This document shows positions 6,996 to 12,705 of a DNA stretch of 16,214 nucleotides, piece after piece. The stretch's first letter is position 1, and each line of letters begins with the position of its first letter. This DNA comes from Candidatus Bathyarchaeota archaeon (GTDB lineage Archaea > Thermoproteota > Bathyarchaeia > Bathyarchaeales > Bathyarchaeaceae), in NCBI GenBank assembly GCA_014859755.1, contig JACUTO010000021.1, positions 1 through 16,214 of the forward strand. Direction: 5' to 3'. Under the pieces are notes generated by a model. That model searched no databases and was not told where the DNA came from. It worked only from the letters and a program-made list of their open reading frames with translations. The position numbers were made by a program, and so were the translations under genes.

Positions 6996-7091
6996 TTATT
7001 TAGCCCTCGCTCTCCGTCTCTTCCTCTTTTTTTGAGATCTTTTCACTTTCTTCTTCTTAGTCTTTTTAGTCATAGCACGATGTCTGGTCAT
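6996..7091 (-). CDS. Extremely basic 31-residue mini-protein
   Basis: ATG at 7091 to TAA at 6996-6998 encodes 31 residues, of which 11 are Lys and 8 Arg, with no Asp or Glu. It starts MTRHRAMTKKTKKKK and ends KKRKRRRARAK. GGGGAG precedes the ATG by four bases. A random reading of a purine-rich strand would normally give many Glu and Gly codons; their absence favours a real gene. Such composition is typical of very small ribosomal or nucleic-acid-binding peptides (L41e is a known precedent for size and charge), but the sequence does not match any family I can name. It may act on rRNA or DNA. The alternative is a chance ORF in a pyrimidine-rich terminator-like tract on the other strand. Confidence 0.5.
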   Translation of the reverse strand: MTRHRAMTKKTKKKKVKRSQKKRKRRRARAK

Positions 7092-7324
7092 ACTGCTCCC
7101 CTTTTTCCCTCAATGTTTTATGACAGGTTTTAGCACCAACCAAAGTGGTTAGTTCGAGCGTAATGGCAAGCTTGTTACCCACTGTCCTAGCCCTCATAAG
7201 ATAGAAAATAAGATAAAAGGATTTAGCTTTTCGCAAGCATAATCACACGCGCAATGCTCAGTAGCCTTTTCATATTGAATGATGAACCACTCTTCAAAAC
7301 TTTCGTAGCTAAGCCAAGGGTAAG

Positions 7325-7334
7325 ATTTTTTAAG
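7325..7334 (+). promoter_or_regulatory. Candidate TATA box for the C/D-box sRNA
   Basis: ATTTTTTAAG lies about 26 bases upstream of position 7355, that is, a few bases before box C of the guide RNA. The spacing is what an archaeal promoter for a short sRNA would show. Confidence 0.4.
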
Positions 7335-7354
7335 CTGTTAAGTTTCACTTGTTA

Positions 7355-7415
7355 TTACATGATGAATGACACGACTCTGAGCTGACGTGATGATGAAATG
7401 GAGCGACGCTGAAGA
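7355..7415 (+). ncRNA. C/D-box guide sRNA (2'-O-methylation guide)
   Basis: All four boxes appear in order. Box C is ATGATGA (7359-7365), followed by an 11-base guide (7366-7376), box D' CTGA (7377-7380), and box C' as GTGATGA (7387-7393) or the overlapping ATGATGA (7390-7396). A guide of 12 bases (7397-7408) then leads to box D CTGA (7409-7412). Archaeal sRNAs of this type bind L7Ae, Nop5 and fibrillarin and direct methylation of the target base paired to the fifth position before D or D'. By that rule each guide would place a methyl on a G. The ends are estimated from the boxes; there is no strong terminal stem. I could not match the guides to rRNA or tRNA by eye. Confidence 0.75.
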
Positions 7416-7489
7416 TAGTTTTGCGTGCGCTCGCGTGTGTTGAGAGAAAAGGAAAAGAAAACGTAGACTTCAGAGATATGAGTGCCCCT

Positions 7490-7510
7490 AAAATTTCACA
7501 ACTAAATTTT
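7490..7510 (-). terminator. AT-rich hairpin at the end of the thr operon
   Basis: AAAATTT (7490-7496) and AAATTTT (7504-7510) are perfect inverted arms around seven bases that include the aspartate kinase stop. A weak AU-only hairpin here could mark the transcript end, but archaeal termination mainly needs U-tracts, so this is tentative. Confidence 0.2.
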
Positions 7511-8920
7511 GTTTAATTTAAATTCTTCATGAATTGCTCGCACAGCCTCTTCTCCATCAATTTCTTTAACTACAAAGGAAATGTTTAGTTCAGAGGAGCC
7601 TTGAGCGATCATACGAACGTTTATTCCTTTACGGGCAATAGCTGTGAAAATTCTAGAAGCCACTCCAGGCGTGCCCTTCATACCGGCGCCCACGACAGCA
7701 ACTACACAAACATCGTCTTCTGCCGTCACTTCACGAATCAAACCCCTACCCAAAAGAGCGATCTCCAATGTGCTAACAGCCCTTTCTGACAAGCTTCTCT
7801 GAATTACAAACGAGATGTTTGCTTCTGAGACGCTTTGTGAGATCATCAAAATGTTAATGTTGTCTCTTCCAAGTATATCGAAAATTTTTGCAGCTGTCCC
7901 TGGGGTGCCGACCATACCCGCTCCGCTAACATTAACCAGCGCCACATCCTTAACCAAAGTTATGGCCTTCACGGCATCTCCAAGCTTAATTTTCTGCTCC
8001 TTCACTATTAGAGTCCCAGGATTTTCTGGATTGAAGACGTTTCTTATTCTGACAGGTATGTTCTCTTCCATGGCCGGTTCTAACGCTCTTGGATGCATAG
8101 CCTTTGCTCCGAAGATGGTCATTTCTGTGGCTTCTTGAAAGGAAAGTTCAGGCAACATTTTTGCCGAGGGAACAATTTTGGGGTCAGATGTCATTAGCCC
8201 ATCTACATCTGTCCATATCCAAACTTCGTCGGCGGCTAATGCTGCTCCTATGATGGTGGCTGTGTAGTCAGACCCGCCTCGACCAAGGGTTGTGGTTACG
8301 TCGTCTTGAGTTGCGGCTATGTAACCCGTTACCACCGGGACAAATTTCTTTTCTAGTAATGGCTCGATTTTCTCCTTAACCTGATGTTTGGTTACGTTCA
8401 TGAGGGGGCTGGCTTCTCCAAAGTTGGAGTCGGTCACGATCCCTATCTCTCCCCCAGTGTAGAATTGGGCGTTGAGTTCTAAGTCTCGTAGGGATCCCCC
8501 CACGATAGGCGTCGACAATCTTTCTCCAAAGGACAGAACGTAGTCTTTTGATTTTGGGGTAAGCTCACCAACATAAATGATTCCTGTCAAAACTTTCTCA
8601 AGCTCGTCGATTGTTGTTTTAAGGATCTGTTCCATTTCTTCTTGAATGCGCTTGTTCTCAATGGCTTTTCTAGCAGCGGTTAAATGTTCTTCGAGGAGCT
8701 TTTGTTTAAACTCACGAAAGTAGTCGCGATTTCCCTTTTTCGCTTGTTCCGCCGCTTCAATCAGTTTGTCTGTAACTCCTTCCAACGCCGAAACTACAGC
8801 AACAACCCTATAGCCTTGACTAACGTAGTTAGCAATTAAATTGGCAACATGCCGAATGTTTTCGCCACTCGCCACCGAGGTGCCTCCAAACTTCATCACT
8901 ATTTTCTTCAAATCATTCAT
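7502..8920 (-). CDS. Aspartate kinase with two ACT domains
   Basis: 472 residues from ATG 8920. The kinase domain starts with KIVMKFGGTSV (6-16) and includes LSFGERLS (about 129-136), GRGGSDYTAT (about 213-222) and WTDVDGLMTSDP (about 236-247). Two ACT regulatory domains follow (about 325-395 and 405-470), each with a SGAGM/VGAGM...GTPG segment and a NISF strand. The enzyme phosphorylates aspartate, the first step to threonine, methionine and lysine; the ACT pair normally binds threonine or lysine as feedback inhibitor. An in-frame TTG at 8935 overlaps the homoserine dehydrogenase stop (TTGA) and would add five residues; TTG 8911 has better spacing from GGGGG. The start is thus uncertain by a few codons. 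Last gene of the thr operon. Confidence 0.93.
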   Translation of the reverse strand: MNDLKKIVMKFGGTSVASGENIRHVANLIANYVSQGYRVVAVVSALEGVTDKLIEAAEQAKKGNRDYFREFKQKLLEEHLTAARKAIENKRIQEEMEQILKTTIDELEKVLTGIIYVGELTPKSKDYVLSFGERLSTPIVGGSLRDLELNAQFYTGGEIGIVTDSNFGEASPLMNVTKHQVKEKIEPLLEKKFVPVVTGYIAATQDDVTTTLGRGGSDYTATIIGAALAADEVWIWTDVDGLMTSDPKIVPSAKMLPELSFQEATEMTIFGAKAMHPRALEPAMEENIPVRIRNVFNPENPGTLIVKEQKIKLGDAVKAITLVKDVALVNVSGAGMVGTPGTAAKIFDILGRDNINILMISQSVSEANISFVIQRSLSERAVSTLEIALLGRGLIREVTAEDDVCVVAVVGAGMKGTPGVASRIFTAIARKGINVRMIAQGSSELNISFVVKEIDGEEAVRAIHEEFKLNKI

Positions 8921-8931
8921 CCCCCGACACG

Positions 8932-9957
8932 TCAAGCTATTAGTGTGGTTGCCAAGTTGTGTTTTATATCCAACAGGTCCCTCAATATAGCACTGGCGGT
9001 CTCCATTCCGCCTGCTCCTCGCCCTATGATGGTCTCTTCACCGGCAAACTCGGAGACAAAGGTTACGGCGTTGAGGACTCCTCCAACAGATAGGGGGTCG
9101 TGCCTAGATATCTCTGTAGGCTTGACTTTTAGGTTATCGTTGATGGATCCTACGAGTTTGACTGTGCAACCTCTCTTAGCGGCTTCTTCTAGTGCTTGCA
9201 GTGTAACCTTGCGGATGCCTTGAACATCTACATCCTTTAAGGTAGCCTTCTTATTCATTATCCAATTCGCCATGATGACCAGCTTGCAGGCTGCATCTAT
9301 TCCATCAACGTCCATTGAGGGGTCAGCTTCAGCGTATCCAAGTTTTTGGGCGTTCTCAAGAGCTTGCTGAAACGTGATGCGCTTTTCATCCATTTCTGTC
9401 AGAATGTAATTTGTTGTTCCGTTCAATATCCCTCTAATGGAGACTATTCTGTCGCCCAAGAGACATTTTTTGGCTAATTCTAAAACCGGAGTTCCAGCCC
9501 CAACGGTTCCGCTGAATTTCAAATATACTTTGTTGTAGTCAGCTAACTCGGTTAGGACGGGTAGAGCTAAGGCGAGGGGTCCCTTGTTTGTGGTAACAAC
9601 GTGTTTTCCGGTTTTAAATGCTGTTTTGATGTGGGATAAACCGGGTTCCCCGTCTTTAATGTTGGTGGGTGTTGCTTCAACCATCGCCTCAGCTTCAACA
9701 GACTCTATCACGTCTAACGCTGACATGGCGAGACGCCCGTATTCACGGCTAGCTGCCACTGTACCCTTTTCAACTTTCACGGATAACATTTTCTCTAGGT
9801 CTAGTCCCTTCGGGTTTACGGCGGCTCCTCCTCTGTCTACCATAGCCACAACCCTTGGATGAAAACCATAATTTTTGGCAAGTTCCGCTTCTCGACGTAT
9901 GAGTATTCGTGCGAAGCTTTGGCCAACAACTCCACAGCCTATCAAGACTATTCTCAT
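8932..9957 (-). CDS. hom: Homoserine dehydrogenase
   Basis: 341 residues, no ACT domain. The N-terminal Rossmann loop is GCGVVG (7-12). TTNKGPLA (122-129) is the conserved lysine-bearing loop, followed by SGTVGAGTP (149-157), the substrate segment GILNGTTNYIL (176-186) and GYAEADPSMDVDG (207-219). It reduces aspartate 4-semialdehyde to homoserine with NAD(P)H, the branch step towards threonine and methionine. ATG 9957 follows AGGTGAT; that ribosome site contains the threonine synthase stop, so the genes are six bases apart and certainly co-transcribed. With no regulatory domain here, feedback control probably rests on the kinase. Confidence 0.94.
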   Translation of the reverse strand: MRIVLIGCGVVGQSFARILIRREAELAKNYGFHPRVVAMVDRGGAAVNPKGLDLEKMLSVKVEKGTVAASREYGRLAMSALDVIESVEAEAMVEATPTNIKDGEPGLSHIKTAFKTGKHVVTTNKGPLALALPVLTELADYNKVYLKFSGTVGAGTPVLELAKKCLLGDRIVSIRGILNGTTNYILTEMDEKRITFQQALENAQKLGYAEADPSMDVDGIDAACKLVIMANWIMNKKATLKDVDVQGIRKVTLQALEEAAKRGCTVKLVGSINDNLKVKPTEISRHDPLSVGGVLNAVTFVSEFAGEETIIGRGAGGMETASAILRDLLDIKHNLATTLIA

Positions 9958-9963
9958 CGCAGA

Positions 9964-11220
9964 TCACCTGGAAACCACGGTTGCAGGTATAGATCGTGAA
10001 AGCCCTAAGAGCTTCTCGATGGATCCTATCTCTGCGTCAACTTCAGAGGGTTTTTCACTTATTTTTATCGCGATATCAGGATCCTTTAATCCGTGGCCCG
10101 TGGTCACACAAACCACAGTCTCGTCTTTATCGATTTTTCCCGCTTCGAACAGTTTCTTTAAGCCGGCGATAGAAGAGGCGCTTGCCGGTTCTACGAATAG
10201 GCCTTCAGATCTAGCAAGCATTTTTTGTGCTTCCAAAATTTCTTCGTCAGTCACGGTTTCCGCCGTGCCTCCGGATTCTCTTATAGCCCTTATGGCTTTT
10301 TTCCAGCTGATGGGAGCTCCAATTCTGATGGCGGTTGCGATGGTTTCAGGCTTGTTTATGGGCACGATTTTGTCTTTTCCGTTTTTTATTGCTCGGGCTA
10401 TGGGCGCTGCGCCTTCAGCTTGAATTCCAGTCATTTTTGGAAGCTTGTCTATTAAGCCAAGTTTGTGGAATTCGGTGAATCCTTTCCATATGGCGCTTAT
10501 GTTTCCGGCGTTGCCTACGGGTAATACCACTCTGTCCGGCGGCTCTCTGTTCAGTTGGTCACAGATTTCGTAGGCTAGGGATTTTTGTCCCTCTAATCTG
10601 TAGGGATTGATGGAGTTGAGGAGATAGACTTCCCTGTGCTTTTCTGACAGTTCTAGAACCATTTTCAAAGCATGGTCGAAATTTCCTCGAATCTGAACAA
10701 CTTTTGCTCCGTAAATCATGGCTTGCGCTAGTTTTCCGTAGGCGATTTTGCCAGAGGGTATGAGAACTATGCATTGAAGCTTTGCCTTCGCGGCGTAGGC
10801 GGCTAAAGAGGCGGAGGTGTTGCCGGTGGAGGCGCAGATGACGGTTTTCATGTTAAGTTCCACAGCCTTTGTTATTCCAACGGTCATACCCCTGTCCTTA
10901 AAGGACCCTGTTGGATTTTCACCTTCATTTTTCACGTAGAGATGCTTAACTCCCAGGATGTTTACTAGACGTTGGCATGAATGAAGTCCGGTTCCACCCT
11001 CGTTTAATGAAACAATTTTTGATGGGTCGCGAATGGGCATGAAGTCTTTGTATCGCCATACTGATAGGGGCAGGCTTTGCCAGTCGCTTTTTTTGAGTTT
11101 TGCTTCTAGAAGGTCATAATCATACTTAACTTCTAGGAGGTCTCCGCATCGTTTGCATGAGTAAACAATCTCGTCTGCGCCGTATTTTTCTCCACAGGCT
11201 ATACACGCTTGGTATATCAT
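9964..11220 (-). CDS. thrC: Threonine synthase (archaeal, zinc-ribbon N-terminus)
   Basis: 418 residues. A four-cysteine zinc ribbon is at the N-terminus (CIAC at 6-9 and CKRC at 22-25), then a PLP fold-type II domain with the cofactor lysine in NPTGSFKDRGM (Lys108), the ASTGNTSAS loop (about 130-138) and LPVGNAGNISA for the phosphate. It converts O-phosphohomoserine to threonine. A zinc-ribbon N-terminus is usual for archaeal and plant-like ThrC; cysteate synthase is a close relative, but the thrB and hom neighbours make threonine synthase the clear choice. The ATG at 11220 overlaps the thrB stop by four bases (ATGA), with GAGGTGA upstream. Confidence 0.94.
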   Translation of the reverse strand: MIYQACIACGEKYGADEIVYSCKRCGDLLEVKYDYDLLEAKLKKSDWQSLPLSVWRYKDFMPIRDPSKIVSLNEGGTGLHSCQRLVNILGVKHLYVKNEGENPTGSFKDRGMTVGITKAVELNMKTVICASTGNTSASLAAYAAKAKLQCIVLIPSGKIAYGKLAQAMIYGAKVVQIRGNFDHALKMVLELSEKHREVYLLNSINPYRLEGQKSLAYEICDQLNREPPDRVVLPVGNAGNISAIWKGFTEFHKLGLIDKLPKMTGIQAEGAAPIARAIKNGKDKIVPINKPETIATAIRIGAPISWKKAIRAIRESGGTAETVTDEEILEAQKMLARSEGLFVEPASASSIAGLKKLFEAGKIDKDETVVCVTTGHGLKDPDIAIKISEKPSEVDAEIGSIEKLLGLSRSIPATVVSR

Positions 11221-12179
11221 TCCTTCACCTCTAACAGGGAAACTCCTTTTCCAGGTTTTGTGCAGAAAGTTTCAGCACTTACGCCAGCAGATTTAAATCC
11301 TTCTTCCATGGCTTTGGCAACTCTAGAAGAGTTGGTATTATTGCTGTTTACTATAGCCATCATGGCGGGTCCGGCGCCACTGACGGCCACTCCGCAGGCA
11401 CCAGCTTTCAAGGCCCTTTCCTTAACCTTTTGATAACCCGGAATCATGAAGGCTCTAGCTGGCTCGACAATGGCGTCAGACATGGACTTTCCAATAGTGT
11501 CTACATCGCCCGTGGCGAAACCCGCAGCCATAGTTGCGGCGTGTCCTACGTTGTGCACAAGTTTTTCCATTGAAACCGTCTTGGGTAGAACGGAACGGGC
11601 TTTTTCAGTTTTCTTAGGTGACGTAGGCACTTCTGGAATGGCCATGCATATGCCCAAATTAGGCGGAGATTCTAGATGAATGACTTCTAGGGGGCTGTAG
11701 GACGTGATGATGATGAAGTCTCCGTAGATGGCGGCGGAAACGTTGTCTGCGTGTTCAAAACCAGCTGAGGCTATTTCGCCCTTGGCAGCCAGCTGAATCA
11801 ACTGTTTATGGTCGAGTTTAAGGTTGAATAAACGATTTAATCCGAAGGCAACTGCTGCCGCTGAGGCCGCGCTGCTGCCTAAACCTACACTGGGCAAGAT
11901 TCCTTTTTCAAGCTTGATCATTAACCCGGTTTTTAACGAAAATTCTTGCAGAATATGTTTAGCAACGACTCCCGCTGTGTTTTTCTCAGGATCGGTGGGG
12001 ATGGTATCTGCGGCTAGGCCGGAAACTTTGATTTCGATGTCTTTGGAAACCGGAATTATCGTAACCTTGTCGCTTGGTTGTTCTAGAGCCAGGCCGAAAA
12101 CGTCGAAGCCTGGACCGAGATTAGCGGTTGTGGCGGGAGCTTTCACAATCACTTTGTTTGGCAGTGATGCACCCTTCAT
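11217..12179 (-). CDS. thrB: Homoserine kinase (GHMP family)
   Basis: 320 residues. GHMP kinase motifs: APATTANLGPGFDVFGLAL (14-32), the ATP loop LPSVGLGSSAASAAA (95-109), HADNVSAAIYG (about 142-152) and the C-terminal GVAVSGAGPAMMA. It phosphorylates homoserine for threonine synthase. ATG 12179 directly follows GGAAGG with no spacer, so ribosome binding is not ideal; no better upstream start exists before the AT-rich promoter, and the residues before KVIVKAP fit family length. It is the first gene of the thr operon. Confidence 0.94.
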   Translation of the reverse strand: MKGASLPNKVIVKAPATTANLGPGFDVFGLALEQPSDKVTIIPVSKDIEIKVSGLAADTIPTDPEKNTAGVVAKHILQEFSLKTGLMIKLEKGILPSVGLGSSAASAAAVAFGLNRLFNLKLDHKQLIQLAAKGEIASAGFEHADNVSAAIYGDFIIITSYSPLEVIHLESPPNLGICMAIPEVPTSPKKTEKARSVLPKTVSMEKLVHNVGHAATMAAGFATGDVDTIGKSMSDAIVEPARAFMIPGYQKVKERALKAGACGVAVSGAGPAMMAIVNSNNTNSSRVAKAMEEGFKSAGVSAETFCTKPGKGVSLLEVKE

Positions 12180-12225
12180 CCTTCCAGCTCTTGGATTGAT
12201 ATTGAGGCCTCCCTATTAAGATTAT

Positions 12226-12240
12226 GTTTTATTATAATAA
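12226..12240 (-). promoter_or_regulatory. AT-rich promoter of the thr operon
   Basis: On the minus strand TTATTATAATAAAAC gives a box A centred near 12232, implying initiation near 12206 and a leader of about 27 bases. GATTAT (12220-12225) and ATAATC (12237-12242) form an inverted repeat around the box, a possible regulator site. Sequence and spacing only. Confidence 0.45.
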
Positions 12241-12310
12241 TCATGTTTTTAACGTGTCGCCACCTTTACAAACGCAATCTCGTTTCTTAATGAAAAATGA
12301 TTTGCAATAA

Positions 12311-12323
12311 GAATTTCAAATTC
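12311..12323. promoter_or_regulatory. Palindrome upstream of the small RHH gene
   Basis: GAATTT-C-AAATTC is a perfect inverted repeat with a one-base centre, located between the divergent thrB and RHH genes, about 50 bases before the RHH start. It is a candidate operator; AT-rich sequence makes chance palindromes likely. Confidence 0.25.
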
Positions 12324-12372
12324 ATAATCTTTTTCAAGAAACCTCGGATATTGATATGGAATATGGAGAAGA

Positions 12373-12534
12373 ATGCCAGAAAAAATGAGAATGACGACGA
12401 TCTGGATTTCACCAGATACTTATCGGAGACTCCTCCATGTTGAAAGAGTTTTGATAACGAAAAATGGGCGCAGCATAAATCCTAGCGATGCCGTAAAAGA
12501 ACTGATAGAATTTTGGAAGAAACATCGGTCTTAA
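12373..12534 (+). CDS. Small RHH-like DNA-binding protein
   Basis: 53 residues from ATG 12373, preceded by GGAGAAGA (short spacing); in-frame ATGs at 12385 and 12391 are alternatives. After a short start (MPEKMRM) comes a strand, TTIWISP, then helix one (about 15-28, DTYRRLLHVERVLI) and helix two (about 38-50, PSDAVKELIEFWKKH). This is the beta-alpha-alpha pattern of ribbon-helix-helix repressors and resembles the regulator at 1348 in plan, although the sequences differ. It is transcribed divergently from the threonine operon and sits upstream of EF-2. Its target is unknown; the thr promoter or its own promoter are candidates by position alone. Confidence 0.65.
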   Translation: MPEKMRMTTIWISPDTYRRLLHVERVLITKNGRSINPSDAVKELIEFWKKHRS

Positions 12535-12646
12535 AACTTTATGTGTAGAATTAATGGGTTTTAAGTTCGAAGTCTTATGGTATTAGTTGAAAGGCTGTAG
12601 GGAAGCTAGTTAGACGACACTGAAACGTTTAGCGATACATCGTAAG

Positions 12647-12655
12647 GTTAATAGG
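12647..12655 (+). promoter_or_regulatory. Possible TATA box for EF-2
   Basis: GTTAATAGG would direct initiation near 12677, giving a leader of about 29 bases before GTG 12706. Weak match to the archaeal consensus, supported only by spacing. Confidence 0.3.
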
Positions 12656-12667
12656 TTAGCTTTTCAC

Positions 12668-12679
12668 CTAGCATGCTAG
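12668..12679. repeat. Perfect 12-base palindrome at the EF-2 leader
   Basis: CTAGCATGCTAG is fully self-complementary, is flanked on both sides by TTCAC, and coincides with the predicted transcription start region of EF-2. It contains the upstream in-frame ATG at 12673. Confidence 0.6.
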
Positions 12680-12705
12680 TTCACCCTAACAGAGGAACCA
12701 AAAAA

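Larger units (their letters stand above)
6776..7501. other. Gene-poor intergenic stretch
   Basis: About 725 bases without a conventional gene, between the convergent hexuloisomerase and aspartate kinase genes. It contains the tiny basic gene at 6996-7091 (minus) and the C/D-box sRNA at about 7355-7415 (plus), listed separately. GTTTGT and ACAAAC at 6785-6806 could form a six-pair hairpin just after the hexuloisomerase stop. An ACCAACCA/TGGTTAGT imperfect inverted repeat lies near 7135-7153. I see no tRNA, rRNA or repeat array in the rest. Confidence 0.6.

Noticed and set aside
7130..7200. AGTTCGAGC resembling a tRNA T-loop
   Set aside because: The stem does not pair, and no anticodon, D arm or acceptor stem could be found around it.
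7275..7320. Plus-strand ATGATGA near 7280, a possible second box C
   Set aside because: No D', C' or D boxes follow at the right distances.
9875..10423. 182-codon plus-strand reading frame over hom and thrC
   Set aside because: Antisense to well-supported threonine-pathway genes, with low-complexity Ser-rich translation typical of a shadow frame.
12535..12672. Possible non-coding RNA between the small RHH gene and EF-2
   Set aside because: No C box, tRNA-like structure or long hairpin was seen; it is treated as EF-2 upstream DNA.
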